From positions 1,922,001-1,986,000 of the forward strand of contig OZ345360.1 of assembly GCA_977006965.1 (NCBI GenBank): a stretch of 64,000 nucleotides of DNA, in the 5' to 3' direction. This document shows positions 1 through 11,464 of this stretch, piece by piece. Numbering within the stretch: the stretch's first letter is position 1; each line of letters opens with the position of its first letter. Position numbers and translations under genes: made by a program. The stretch is from Phymatolithon calcareum. Its lineage: Eukaryota > Rhodophyta > Florideophyceae > Hapalidiales. The notes under the pieces are model-generated. The model ran no database searches, had not been told where the DNA came from, and saw nothing but the letters and a program-made list of their open reading frames with translations.

Positions 1-131
1 GAGGAGAGGCGCATCTTAGGCGAGAGAGATGCCAGCATGACGTAGTTGTGCAAATGAATTTGGTTGATAATGAATCTTGAATATGGATAGCGAGTTTAGC
101 AGATTGAAATCTATTTTAGATTATATATAAT

Positions 132-3100
132 CTAGACATTGTGTTGCGAACAGAGAGTTCGATGAGCCTTTGATAAAGTCATTTGCGGGAGGACTCCCGA
201 CACCATTACGTTGTTCAATGTTTTGAAAATGGTAGGATTGACTTTAGTAAGCGCGTCTGCAAGGCTCTGCGATCCGGGAATCCACTGCATAAGAGAAATA
301 TCCCCATTTTCAAAGGAATCACGTAGGCGAGATACAGTCGGACGAAGACGATAGTCACGACCCTCGTGCAACGTAGTGCTCGTAGAGTGTAGACCAAATG
401 AGTTGACAGTGAGAATCAATGGAATGCCCTTTTCAGGCGAAATAATAGCGGACATGTACTCCACTAACAGAAGCGAGCGGTCCGCGGACTCCGCAGCGGC
501 GAGTATTTCGGCGCCAACGGAGGAAAAGGATATCCGGGACTGCTTGCAACTGTGCCAGTCGAGGACATGGTATACAGCGCGGTCATGATGGGGAATGTGT
601 AATCCCGTGACAAATCCTGTTTGGCCATAGGAGGATGTTCCGTTACTAGCATCTGAGAATGAAAGAATTGAAATAGACTGGAAAGAAAAGTGGTCGAGGA
701 CAGGAGTCGGTAGTGACTGATAGAGGAGTGTTGGTGAAAGCTGACGAAGTTGATGGAACGCAGAGTTCGCTTCCTTCATATGTGTGACACGAAGATTCCA
801 ACATTTTGCTGGAGTTTGCTGGATGTAAGTGATGCTTGAGGAAGAACTCCATGGCCAATGTAGTTAAGCTTCCATGTCAGGCTCTGAAAAGAAGTGAGCT
901 CAACGGAAGTGCATACATCTTCGTGCTGCTTTCGACGAGGTCGCGGAATGTCCAATGGAGAAATTGTGCTCATGAATTCGATCATTGAAACACGAAACTA
1001 TAGACATCAAATTGCTCAATCAACAGCCTGTTGAATAGCAATTTGCGCCCTGTGACAACACGGCCAATTTTAAAGCGCTCTGAAATAGCGTCGTTGAATC
1101 TGTAAATCTCTTTTGGACTTCCGGCAAGGAGAAGATCGTAAACTACCTTTGCAATGAGCAGGGCAATATTAGAATTATTATCTCTTAGAACGAACAGCTG
1201 CGGGATACCTGGGATGGTTTGCAATCCGTACTGAGACATCCAGTCTTCCACGTATAGCTGCCAGAGACGTCCTGACTCTACAAGATCATACGTAGATTGG
1301 ATAAGCTTCCAAACTTCATCAATGTAGTCTGACGAACCTTTTGGAGGGCGCATGTAGATGTCACGCTGAAGCGTTCCTGCTTGTAGATAAGCTCCGGAGA
1401 TATCGATGGTAGCAAGCCTGAAATGCATAAGCGCGGCAAGGGAGAGGAGTATCCGCATCACAGAAAACCGTGCGGTCTAAGGGTCTTTTCATAGCTCTTC
1501 CTTTTCTCTGTCGCGATTCCCGTGCGGAGCGAGTCTGCATTTCAACTTCAGCTTGCCTTGGATACCATCGTTCTTGATTTCGAAGAAGTGATGGGAGCTG
1601 ATTATGTTGGATCCCCGAGGAACCTGTCGCATGCTTACAAGGATGTAGGCTCCTTTTTCCATGTAGTTGCTCTTTTCTTTTGCAATTGCGTTATCAAGAA
1701 TCCATCTCGGGGCGAACTGTAATTTAGTTTCCGAGACAGGAGAGTGTCCTATGATTTCTCTCATTCTTTGAAGTGTCTTTTGCTCGGAGGATTCCAAAGA
1801 ACAAGGGATTTCATTAGGAGGTGTTGCCGGAGTTTCTCCAATGTCTTTGGCCTGATCGAAGGTGATGGATGCAGTGCCGATATCCATGGATGGCGTGTTC
1901 ACCTTCTTGTGTGGAGAGGGAATGGCACTGGAAAAAGAGCAGGAAAAAGGGTGCATAGACCAGAGAGCGTGTTCCTTTGCAACAGAAGAGTTGTTTTCAG
2001 GAGTGGGACTAGAGAGGATGCTGGAATTAGGGACAGTCGTCTCTGGTACCGGAATTCCGTCTTCATCGGAGCCAACGAAAGGGATTTTTCCGAGCTCAAG
2101 AACGTCGAGCTCGTGAAGGAGTGAGGACGATGGAGCCAGACGAATATCTTCGTAGGCCACTTGAAGAGGGCGACCTCTAAGCTGGGAGGTATTGAAGATG
2201 AGAGTAAAGTGCTTTTCTGCCTTGAAGACGAAACCTAGGTGTCACTTTACGAACTTGGTTTCTTTCCTGAAATAATAAACCGGAGTTCGAGGAGGAAGGA
2301 TCTGTTGGTCAACTGTACGAACGTTTTTGGTGTTAAGAGAAAAGTGGAGCGCTCTCCGAGAAACCTGTTCGTGGTGCGACGAGACTATTTTGTCGGTGAG
2401 TGCACTTTTCGGTAGACCGCAGAGAGATGGAGTGTATCCTTTGGCGAGCTCAAAGATAGTAAGAATCTTTCCACCGTGTAGAACATTTTTTAGGAAAGTG
2501 GCCCTTGAGAGGATCTCATAGTCTGACTTGTATATTCCTCGCACGCTGCGAAGATGCTGTTCATCTTTGACCAAACGCTGTACGAAGAGTCGGATTGCAG
2601 TGTTGCCGGACTCGACTGAACCAATCTTGTTGTGTCGTCGCGCAGGCCTCGGGTCGAAGGAACATTTGTGAAAGGCGCACATGGACTTAATAACTTCATT
2701 GCTGAACTCCGGATCGCCTGAAATGCTTCGGGGCGGACCATGCACGTTGAACCAGTATGTGACAACCATTCGTGCCACTTCGTCCATATCCCGTGAAGCC
2801 ATGAGGACGGTAGCAGAAAATCCAGTGTCTACGTCCTTCATGTGAAGAATAGGAAGGTTTCCGAATTCTTGGACGAACATGAAGTCAAGCTGTAGGAGCT
2901 CTTTGAAGGTGGAAAGTATCTTGCTCATGGATACCTTCTTAGAGTTGAGTGGGCGTCCAGTTTGCTTGCAGCTCGTGCACTTGTTATGAGCCCATTCGAG
3001 TGCTTTCTGTAAAACAGGAGTATAGATTCCAGCCCTCTTACATATCTCACGCATGTCCCGTACGTGATATGAGTGTAAATATGGAGCTTGGCGGCGAAAT

Positions 3101-3698
3101 GACGTGCGAGCTTGGAGTCGGAAATGTTCGGGTAAGATGAGGAAGTAGGAGATAAAAATGGAGCTTCCTTGTCAAGAAGAGGAGAGGAGTACAGGGCTTT
3201 TGTGGAGGAAAAGAAGGACTGAAGCGCCTTGGATTGGGAAGGTACAAGGTGCAAGTAGGTTCGAAGAGAGTTTTTGTCCCCCGCAGTATAGGTAGGAAGA
3301 ATCAGAGGGTGAGGAGATATCTGCAGAACGTTTGAAGGAATTTCGTAGAGATTCTGATCTCCGAACAAATTCGAGCGAGAAAGGATGTGATTTCCGAGAA
3401 GCAAAGGGCCATTGCCTTTTGTAAGGTAGAAAGGCAGCTGGACATCTCGACCGCTGAGATCTATGGTATCGAGCTTCCACAGCGCTATCGTCAAGTTGGG
3501 GTCACTGCCTTTCGGACCGTAGGCATGGTAGAATGGATCACAATCGAGAGGGTGGAGGACAAGATCAATGCCCAAAGCGATACAAAGTGCAGCAGCAGAT
3601 TCAATACCCCCGACGCTGCGCGGACAACCAATATCAAGAACTGGATTTGGATCCGGCAACAATGGATTAACGTCGGATGGTGCTCCAACACCAGACAC
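132..3698 (-). pseudogene. copia Pol (PR-INT-RT-RNase H), frameshifted with mutated active sites
   Basis: The order is protease (PNPVLDIGCPRS, about 3.64 kb), integrase (about 3054-2242; Asp in LQLDFMF, Asp in SGDPEFS, Glu in GSVESGN), RT (about 2160-982) and RNase H (about 779-132). At least three frame changes separate these blocks. The RT finger/palm Asp is kept in TIDISGAYLQ. The YVDD box reads VVYDLLLAGS, so its first catalytic Asp is now Tyr. In RNase H, FSDAS and SVGAE are kept but the TDS motif reads VNS, an Asp-to-Asn change. The LADALTK end motif is intact. The element is therefore dead both by reading frame and by chemistry, although the rest of the protein is still recognisable. 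Confidence 0.8.
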
Positions 3699-5050
3699 TA
3701 GACATGTCTGTGTTTGGTAGGGTTGGAGCCCAATGGAAAATGCTGGTCTTTGTCAAAGCCGGAAGGATCCTTTCGATCCTGCGGATTATTGTACCCACCT
3801 TGAGCGCGGATCTGCTTCGTGACGAACGAAGGTTGCGGGCAGGAATCATTACCGCGTCTGTGTTCTGGAGAACCACAGTCACAGCAGAAAGATGCAGTAC
3901 CACTTGGTCCGACACGAGGAGGGCGCGAGATTTCATTTGTGCAGCGCTTGCCAATACGTCCTTGCAATCGCGAAGGAACCGAGGGTTTCTGCTGTCTAGG
4001 AGTTTTGCGGCGATCTTTGTTCGCTTCCCGCTTCTGGATATTCGGGTTTTCTTTAGTTGAAGAACTAAAGGCAAGCAAAGCCTTATTAACCCTTTGACCA
4101 ATGAGATTTTCGATCTCGGCCGGGGACATCGTCACGGATGGCTTCGGAGAGGAGGAAATATTGCGCATGACGGTAACAGCGTCATCAAAATGTAGGCGGC
4201 AGCGAGTTCCGGAGCTGAAAAGCATCTGATTACCGGCCTTATCAGATGGCTTATTCAATTCTTTGATGTTCTCCGCGATCGACTCTAAAGCGTTCACAAA
4301 CTCGTTTAGTTTAGAGCGAACGTGAACAGCTTTGCGAGCTGCTGTCTGTAGAGTGTCCTTCCTATAGATCTTCAACGATCGATAATCTTGAAGGTCTTTG
4401 AGCTGACCTGAAATTCTATCAAGCTTGGATTGATCTCCAGGACTTAGACGAAGAGATGGATCAGGTGCATTCCGCTTCCGGCATTCGGCAAACCCGATCA
4501 ACTGAAGCTTAGCACTCGTGAGAGTATCTTCACTAAGTGAAGCATTATTCAGAAGAGTGATTGCCAGAACCTCTCCGACCAGGGATGAGGCGGAGACTCC
4601 TGCGTGCATGAGGTGATCAGCAGCAAGACCACGGAACCTTGAGACGAAAGTTTACAGGTCCTCTGCCTTGCGGCGACGATAATTTGTAACCTCATGGAAC
4701 GAAGCAATCAGCCTGGTAACTACTGCAATAGGCGGATCAACAGCAATGATGTTGACTATCTCCCGCACAGCTTCGATCTGGTCTTCTTGGTCGAAGTTAA
4801 AAAGGCCTTGAGCGTGAGCCTCGTCGACGATCGACTTCTGAGCCTTGGGAAGACGGCGATCGTATAGCTGACGAGCTAGCGTTGCGAATACGGTCTGGTA
4901 GGCACGATCTGTGCCCTTCTTGGCGGCTTCCGAAATGGTCGTCACCCATCTGGAGATTTCGCGACGCCACAACTCCATGTCTTCGGTGGGACTGAACATG
5001 GGAGGGTCTGTCGGTGAATGGCCTTTCGAGGAACCAGGTGCTGGGCCCAT
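3698..5050 (-). pseudogene. copia Gag with CCHC zinc knuckle, one in-frame stop
   Basis: This is the nucleocapsid/structural part of the copia element. Two open stretches in the same frame (5050-4652 and about 4651-3698) are separated by one TAA at 4654-4652, which looks like a simple nonsense mutation. The first part is a helical Gag-like domain of about 130 residues. The second ends with a zinc knuckle of the CX2CX4HX5C type (key residues in CDCGSPEHRRGNDSC) followed by a basic tail. The protease frame follows in the -1 phase. I see no standard X XXY YYZ slip site at that junction, so the frame change may be decay. Confidence 0.75.
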
Positions 5051-5204
5051 AACTATGGTAGGCAGTGAGACCTGTACGCGTGGCAGCGAGCGCCTGTGTC
5101 GAGAGGCGATGGAAAAGATGATGGACCAGGGACGCGCGCGCGGTTGGCAAGAAATAAAGGGTACGAAAATCCCCAGACAGTTGTTGGATTGTTCTGTCTG
5201 GTCC

Positions 5205-5246
5205 CCCGTTTATTGTTGGCCGCGAGCGTCCAGTGAATATATACAA
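5205..5246 (-). promoter_or_regulatory. possible LTR TATA box and polyA signal of the copia element
   Basis: On the minus strand a TATATAT run (5244-5237) is followed about 25 nt later by AATAAA (5214-5209), both upstream of Gag. This is the order expected in an LTR (U3 TATA, then R/U5 polyA signal). The LTR ends and a second LTR were not found, so this is suggestive only. Confidence 0.3.
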
Positions 5247-5521
5247 TCAGCGAGATTACAAATGTAGACTTGGAGGTAATTGATTGGACGCTAATGTGAC
5301 CAATAATGGATCGAATGATGATACGGGGTTACACGTGGAGGCAGTATGATGCCACATATGTACATTGTCATAATCTCCCAGATATGATAAACCTCTCGGG
5401 CATGCAAACCTCTCTTAATGCAAACAAACCCCGTCCACATTACCTTTGCATTAAGAGACGGTATGCTGTACAACAAGTTTGTCAATATGATACCCACGTC
5501 GCTCTTTGTAGAAAACTTATT

Positions 5522-5590
5522 GAGGAAATTCGCTGCATGGACCGAAAAAGGTGGCAAAATTCGCTAAATCGGCACCCCTTGCAAAAACTA
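5522..5590. repeat. MULE left terminal inverted repeat
   Basis: These 69 bp are the exact reverse complement of 7770-7838. Similarity continues with a few mismatches for about 15 bp further inward. The outer target duplication is AAAACTTATT at 5512-5521. Confidence 0.92.
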
Positions 5591-5661
5591 CTACTCGTTA
5601 TGATAACCAGAGCACTCTACGAAAATACACTTGGTAAAAAGAGTAAATTTTATCGTGTGCA

Positions 5662-7575
5662 CTACTCTCTAGGCTTTTGCTCCTCGTCCCAAGTAGCATC
5701 TCCGTCATCGCAGGCGGTGAGATCAATTATCATGGACTGTGCCGCTTTGTCGATCTGTTCTCGCTTCGCCTCAACAATATTGTGGATGTTAGGCTTGGCG
5801 CATGTTCGCGAGAAGTGACCGATGTTTCCGCAAGAGGAGCAGTGTCTGGCCCTCATTTCCGACGGTATGTAGGGCCTCTTGCGCTTGCGGCCCGGCTTAG
5901 CGACAAGGTCAAACGGCAGCAAATCTTCCTGTACTAGCTGGTCACCAGTGACTGCAACGCGAGTGATGCTGCCCTCGTGTTGCTTGGCCCACGTTCTCAA
6001 CAGCCATGCGTCCCCGAACCAGTTCTTGTTCCACAGGTCGAACGCGACTCGATGCCTCGCCAAGCGTCTAGAAGCGAACAAAAGTGCAGCGACAACGTGG
6101 CTACATGGCCTTTGGTGCTCTTCAAAGTGGCGGCAAGAGCAGGCAGCGCGGTATTCGCTGGTAACTACCACATGGAATGGAGTCACGTCGCTGCTAACAA
6201 CACACCTGAGCATGTCACTTTCGATGACCTCCGGCTCCACAAGCAACTTCTGCACTCGGATAATTTTTTCCTGGTGCTTCTTGTAGCAGTAAGGCGTGAG
6301 TAACTTGCCCGTCGATATCATCTCGTGCGCCATGCGGCCGCGTTTGAAGCGATCGTCGGACATTCGCCCGATTATAGAGGCCACAATGTCGCAAATAGGC
6401 TCCGCACGCACCTTGACGAGTGCACTGTTGGTCTGCTCTGCGCTATTAGAGCTTACAACACCCAAGCGGGAGAGACCACGCTTTAGGAATTCAAACGTCG
6501 CGCAAGAGTGCATGCGCTCCGAAAACCACTGCACTAGTGGCTCATTGTCCGCCTTGAGCTGCTCTAGCAGCTGGTATGCGTAGTTCTCAGTTCTGGCGTA
6601 CACTATTGACCACAGTGCAGCACGATCTGCATCGCTGTGCTTGATTCCCGCAGCACGAAGGTTTTTCCAAAGCAGGTGCCACGCGCACCTCGAGCGCGTT
6701 ACGTTGTGGGACGAGAGAAGTTCCGACACCTCGGCCGAGTCTAGGCCTTTGGCGCCGTCTGACATTAAAATCGAAATGTTGGGAAAGCATGAAATGCAGT
6801 TGGAGAGGAAACTGGCCCAGCTGAGCGCGCTCTCTCCCTGCGCGATGCAGAAGGCCAGAGTGGTCGCATGCCTGTTGGAATCATACGTTGTGAGGGTGAA
6901 AAGCTGGCCTTGCGTAACAGAAGTTAAATGGGCCGCGTCAACGCTTACGAAGCCGTTGAAGGCCGCCCATGTGTCCATCGCTCCCTTTGGGCAACAGAAA
7001 ACGCTGTGAAGCTGCTGCTGTGTCGTGCCAGGGACTGGGGTTGTTGCAAGTGCGTACATTCCGCCGGGGTCACGCTGTTGTACTGCGGCCAAGTACGAGC
7101 GCAGTACACGGATTTGCGCCAGATGATGGAGGTCCGTTCCCTGCTTCGCAGCCACTATGCTGTGCGCTTGCGTTGGTTTCAGCGCTATACCACATTGTTT
7201 GCGGACCATCTCCGTTAGCTGGGCCGCGTTTCCGCTGACGCGGCCTTTTGTGGCGATAAAATCCGTCATCACTGGCGCCCGCCGCGCGAGTACCTCCTTA
7301 CTGAATTGTCGTAACCTGGAGGAGCCGCCAACGCAGCTGTGTCCTGAAAATGTGGTGATCCTGACGCCTTCGACGCTCGACAGCGCTCGGATGTTCACAC
7401 GGAAGGCGCAAGCTGTGCGCTGGCTACAGATGAGCGCCACCCGCTGCTTGTTGCGATTTGCCACGAAATGTGACTTGCCAATAGAGGTGTTGTGGGCGAT
7501 TACGAGGTTGACAACATCGTCAAAGTGTGCTCCAGGGTAGTCACCCACCCTTAACACGAGCTCCTTCTTCTCCAT
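5662..7575 (-). CDS. MULE transposase (MuDR-type DDE, SWIM and CCHC zinc fingers)
   Basis: This is a 637-residue single-exon transposase that cuts and reinserts the surrounding element. Visible domains: an N-terminal MuDR/FAR1-like DNA-binding region (residues about 1-90, with Cys/His residues around ICSQRTACAF and FSGHSCVGG); a DDE core with Asp in FVSVDAAHL (about 207) and Asp in ILMSDGAKG (about 270); the MULE-typical CAWHLLWKN block; and a later Glu candidate around SNSAEQTNS. A SWIM zinc finger follows (CSCRHFEEHQRPCSH), then a CCHC knuckle (CSSCGNIGHFSRTC) and a short acidic tail. The start is the ATG at 7575-7573, about 195 bp inside the right TIR. No frameshift or stop is present. The family assignment is firm; activity is inferred. 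Confidence 0.93.
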   Translation of the reverse strand: MEKKELVLRVGDYPGAHFDDVVNLVIAHNTSIGKSHFVANRNKQRVALICSQRTACAFRVNIRALSSVEGVRITTFSGHSCVGGSSRLRQFSKEVLARRAPVMTDFIATKGRVSGNAAQLTEMVRKQCGIALKPTQAHSIVAAKQGTDLHHLAQIRVLRSYLAAVQQRDPGGMYALATTPVPGTTQQQLHSVFCCPKGAMDTWAAFNGFVSVDAAHLTSVTQGQLFTLTTYDSNRHATTLAFCIAQGESALSWASFLSNCISCFPNISILMSDGAKGLDSAEVSELLSSHNVTRSRCAWHLLWKNLRAAGIKHSDADRAALWSIVYARTENYAYQLLEQLKADNEPLVQWFSERMHSCATFEFLKRGLSRLGVVSSNSAEQTNSALVKVRAEPICDIVASIIGRMSDDRFKRGRMAHEMISTGKLLTPYCYKKHQEKIIRVQKLLVEPEVIESDMLRCVVSSDVTPFHVVVTSEYRAACSCRHFEEHQRPCSHVVAALLFASRRLARHRVAFDLWNKNWFGDAWLLRTWAKQHEGSITRVAVTGDQLVQEDLLPFDLVAKPGRKRKRPYIPSEMRARHCSSCGNIGHFSRTCAKPNIHNIVEAKREQIDKAAQSMIIDLTACDDGDATWDEEQKPRE

Positions 7576-7769
7576 GACTTCAGACGGTTCGGGCGAAAGC
7601 GTTGTGAGTTGGCTTAGAATCGAATGTGACGACGTGCAGAGTGCTTTGCGCAGCGGATGGGCAGTGTCATGATATGCCTCTGTCTAGGTTTTACTGTCCT
7701 CATTATTGCTCTTGTACTGGCGTCGTGTGTTTGTATCTAGGGTTAGCTAGCTCAAATCATAACAAGTAT

Positions 7770-7838
7770 TAGTTTTTGCAAGGGGTGCCGATTTAGCGAA
7801 TTTTGCCACCTTTTTCGGTCCATGCAGCGAATTTCCTC
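7770..7838. repeat. MULE right terminal inverted repeat
   Basis: These 69 bp are the exact reverse complement of 5522-5590. The 10-bp target duplication AAAACTTATT follows at 7839-7848. Confidence 0.92.
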
Positions 7839-7848
7839 AAAACTTATT

Positions 7849-9991
7849 TTACGCTCTCAGTTACAATAATTCCGCCTTATCTCGATCTCCGCTAGGTGCC
7901 AGAACTTCAGAACTTTAGTGAACGCAAAAAAGCTGTGTCGGTAATGTGTGGTCGGCGGGTGGAGCCCTCTAGGATATCGCATCCTATAATGCTGCCGCGC
8001 CTGACCCAGTGCATCTGAGGAGCTCCATCCAGAGTTCGACCTGGTCAAACCCTGGACTTCCGCTTCCCTGAACTAATCTACAAGAACGCAAAGGGGATGG
8101 GAGGGTGGGAGAAACAAAAGAAACGATTTCTCGATGCGGTCGAGCGGACGGATGCGGATGTTGCACGGATGCACTTTCGTTTCTCGCCGTTGAGATGCGT
8201 GAGCTCACGGTTTGGCAGGCGCTATGATCCTGAGCTAGGTGTCTTCCGATACATTTGATTTCGGTTCAGTGCTGGTCGCCGCTGGACCGGCTCTTGTGGC
8301 GGTTACTGCGGGCTTCGAGTTGGGTATGACAATATCCAGGACACTCGTTGAAACGGATGGTCGTGCGGCCGAACGGTGCTGCGGTCAAACCTTATTTTAC
8401 ACGTGGTTCATTGTGTGCCTTTGCTCTTCGAGGCTTGGGACATTCGTCTTCGTCCCTGCTTCGATTGTTTGATAAACGTTCTTCTGCGTTCCTTGAAATT
8501 GTATTCATATCCACTGTATCAATGTAAGAAGCTGCACGCTGCGGCTTAAAATATCCATGTAAAAATCTGAAAAGCAAGCAATATAATGAATTCTCGCAAC
8601 TCCCTGTGTTAATGGTTCAAACTTTGCATCACCAGTTCATATCTAAGTCTGTTACGGATCATGACGAGCCACTTCTTATTACAGCGCATCTACACACTAC
8701 CATATGCGTATATCCTGGAGGGGAGCATGATAGTTCAAAGTCCTCCTCTGAAATTTATATTTAACACAGAATTTGCGATTAAAGGAGGCCTTTTTTAGTC
8801 GAAAGGCGTGTTCCTGGTCGATTTTCTTTTCAGAAGAAGACATTTCCGTAGCAATGGGACTACCTAAGCTAAATGTGAAGACGGTGAGCGTAGGAATCAC
8901 TTTGGGGTCGTGCTGCAATACATTTTCTAAAGCTAATACTCCTTGAATAGAATCGAGAACAAAAAAAACCTTGTACACCCCGAAACCGTCCCAAAAACCG
9001 CACTTTCTGGCGTTGAAGAGTATGTCATAACAAGCACTAGAGTCGAGACGGCACTGGAAAGGGCCTGGAATGGTGTAATAATATGGCGAGAAGCAGTGTG
9101 CCTAAACCTATTGCTTTCCTGTGCACAAGTAACTTTGGGCACTGTAATTCTCCATTTTGAGCTGCGTGTAGAATTGCGCAGTGAACGTCTCCTTGGAGTT
9201 CCGGACTGTAGCTTACGTTACTATAAGAATTTGTACATCAGGCCATTGATTTGGACATCTTGAGCTGCCTTAACCTGTGTTTTCCTTCATACCTATTTTT
9301 TATTGGTTTTTGACCCATTTGAGCGATGTGCAGGCCAGAGCAACCGGCACATGCCCCCGGATTGTCAAGAGAGTCTCCTCTCCTTCCAATTCTTCCAAGT
9401 TTCAGTACAATCTTTCCCATGTATTCTTCGGGTCATTAGGAATCCGTTGACACTAATAAAAACGCTCGTTGTCAAACATTGAAAAATGCTTTCCGTGAGC
9501 TGAGCCCTTCCGAGTCTGAAAAAAGGCCAGAAAAGCCTCCTTTACTCGCAAATCGTGTGTTAAATTAGTAACACCAGAAAAGCACACCATCGGATGACTA
9601 TCCGTGAAATTGCAAGAAACTCGAAATGATTGCTGAATCGCGGTACAACAAGCATTGGCTGAAATTTTCAAGAATTTATTTGAATTGCACATACGCAGGT
9701 TGACGAAGGAATTGGTTGGAATTCTCAGCGTGAAGAAATAGATGAGGGAATAGCTTAGTCTTGTTTTATGATTCATCCGTACTTTTAATCGTCGTTATTG
9801 CGGTGCACCCACATTTGATTGTGGTCGACGGAGGCGTCTGGGTTGGGTATAGCACTTACAGCCCCGAGAGTGCTTACAGATGATCTGTACTGTAAGCAAT
9901 CCGTAGAGAGCAGACGAATTCTGGCAATCGCCAGTTTGCTCAACCCCCTCTTCCGTTTTGCCAGAACACCCGTCGACTATCTCAAGGATGC
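7849..9991. other. stretch without a recognised gene
   Basis: This is the flank between the MULE target site and the DIRS element. Open frames are short, occur on both strands, and match no family I recognise. Nothing else is supported here. Confidence 0.5.
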
Positions 9992-11464
9992 TTACGAATA
10001 GAACCCAACCGGTCCCGTCCTTTCCGCCAGCTGCACTGATGACTGTCGTGCGACAATCATCCCGACGGAGTCGATTCTACCGCTGCTTGCCCACATGTAC
10101 CTTTTCCGTGCATCTGAGGTCCACAGTCCCATGAATCCTGCCACGAGATCTCCTCCTTCTGGTACGTTTGCGTACATCGTTGCACCGCCTATCCGCAGAG
10201 AATGGACACCGGTTGCAAGCGACGGAAGCCCTGCCATTGAGAGAAATCTTTTTAGGGCTGTTCTTGATTCGTCATAGGTGACCTCGGCTCCAGTCAGCGG
10301 ATTCCGAAACAAAGGTATTTTTGAATCCTCGCCCTGCACTTGGTCTCCTTCCAGCATATCTCTTATGGCGCGGGCCGCCGACAGAGACGAGTCTTCCTCA
10401 TCCAAGATGAATGTCTTCACTGTTCCTCTCTCCCCGGTCGGGTCTGTTTTGTTTGGTTTCAGCTTGATGCCGACACGCGCGCCCAAGACTCGCCCGTGAA
10501 TATCTCTGCCAATGTCTACCGTTAGCCTTCCGCGATGCGTTTCGTGCCTTGCGTCCCATTCTTTGCCCTTCTCTTTCTTTCCGCGAATAAGGTCTCCGCT
10601 CCGTAGCACCCCCTGCCACTGGCAGAGCCACAGAGCCCATAGAACTCTATGAAGTTGTTCGTTCCTGAGATCCATAACTGCCCGTACCGCTCGCAGGTGT
10701 TGCGGCAGGATTGGAAGTCGAGGCGCTGTATGGCTTGGACTTATTTTGTGTAGACCTTTTAAGACCAGCTCCAATCTGTTACTTCCCACTGTCCCATCTC
10801 TCAGACCGGGCCGACGCCCTACGTTCGCAGCATAGTAAGTTCTTACTGTAGATATCACCTGTTCCGCGTATTGAGCTGTGTTCATGCGTCGGCCCGGCTT
10901 CCGGGGATAGTATACAATGTACGTGGCAAACTCTGCAAGCGTTGAGATCTCCGCATTCAGTTGTTCCATCGAGGGTCTGGTGTGTCCTCTTGGAAGTGTC
11001 CCGAAACTTATTGGGTCAATTCCTTTCACCGAACAGAACTCTTTCCAGTACGATACTTGCGAGGATGCTGTTCTTATAGTTCCAATCGCATGTCCCTTTG
11101 CTCCTGCCTCGGCTGTGAGCGCTTCTAAGCGACCTAGAATTGTCACCCTGTCCCGAGTCCTGGAGGCTATTCTCCTTTGTGCCGCAGCTCCTGTCCCTCG
11201 TGCTCTTGCATCTCCGGTTCTGATTTCAAAACGTCTTCGTTGACCGCGGCCTCGTGCTGCCCTTGTCATTTTTTTTTTTTTGGAATCAATGGGGGAGGCT
11301 TGTTCGTGCGCCTCCTGCTTTGGGTTGACTTCTTCTGAAGGCTGTCTCGTTGTGGAGTGATGATATTTATTCCGACTGGTGGGGCCGCTGATCATACACA
11401 TTTTTGATCGGTTAAAACAAAGACAGGAACTTTTTGGTTTTAGTCTTCTCACATTTTCATGCTC
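9992..11464 (-). CDS. DIRS tyrosine recombinase
   Basis: This is a phage-integrase-type recombinase that inserts the circular DNA copy of the element. The frame overlaps the RT end and has no ATG at its beginning; the first in-frame ATG is at 11401. That is why -1 frameshifting from RT is proposed, with internal initiation as the alternative. The N-terminus is very basic (MTRAARGRGQRRR, preceded by a lysine run made by a 12-base T tract on the plus strand near 11.27 kb). Catalytic residues are visible: Arg in GVLRSGDLI, the HxxR box in HSLRIGGAT, and the nucleophile Tyr in KRYMWAS, about 40 residues from the C-terminus. The length (about 486 residues from 11452) is normal for the family. Confidence 0.88.
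   Translation of the reverse strand, partial: EHENVRRLKPKSSCLCFNRSKMCMISGPTSRNKYHHSTTRQPSEEVNPKQEAHEQASPIDSKKKKMTRAARGRGQRRRFEIRTGDARARGTGAAAQRRIASRTRDRVTILGRLEALTAEAGAKGHAIGTIRTASSQVSYWKEFCSVKGIDPISFGTLPRGHTRPSMEQLNAEISTLAEFATYIVYYPRKPGRRMNTAQYAEQVISTVRTYYAANVGRRPGLRDGTVGSNRLELVLKGLHKISPSHTAPRLPILPQHLRAVRAVMDLRNEQLHRVLWALWLCQWQGVLRSGDLIRGKKEKGKEWDARHETHRGRLTVDIGRDIHGRVLGARVGIKLKPNKTDPTGERGTVKTFILDEEDSSLSAARAIRDMLEGDQVQGEDSKIPLFRNPLTGAEVTYDESRTALKRFLSMAGLPSLATGVHSLRIGGATMYANVPEGGDLVAGFMGLWTSDARKRYMWASSGRIDSVGMIVARQSSVQLAERTGPVGFYS

Larger units (their letters stand above)
132..5050 (-). mobile_element. Ty1/copia LTR retrotransposon, decayed
   Basis: Gag, protease, integrase, reverse transcriptase and RNase H pieces follow one another in the copia order on the minus strand. 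The coding region is about 4.9 kb but is split by an in-frame stop and several frame changes, so it cannot make a normal polyprotein. The 3' LTR would lie at or beyond position 1 and is not visible. A possible 5' LTR promoter lies near 5.2 kb. No primer-binding site was recognised. The domain order argues against Ty3/gypsy, where integrase follows RNase H. Confidence 0.85.
5522..7838 (-). mobile_element. intact Mutator-like transposon (MULE) with TIRs and 10-bp TSD
   Basis: The element begins GAGGAAATTCGCTGCATGG at 5522 and ends with its exact reverse complement at 7838. The terminal inverted repeats match perfectly for 69 bp and continue imperfectly to about 84 bp. Both sides carry the same 10-bp target duplication AAAACTTATT (5512-5521 and 7839-7848), the size expected for MULEs (9-11 bp). 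It contains one uninterrupted transposase gene. Perfect TIRs, a perfect TSD and an open gene point to a recent insertion that may still be active. Confidence 0.93.

Noticed and set aside
3690-3720. -1 frameshift signal between copia Gag and protease
   Set aside because: The phase is right but no X XXY YYZ heptamer is present, and the element has many other frame breaks.
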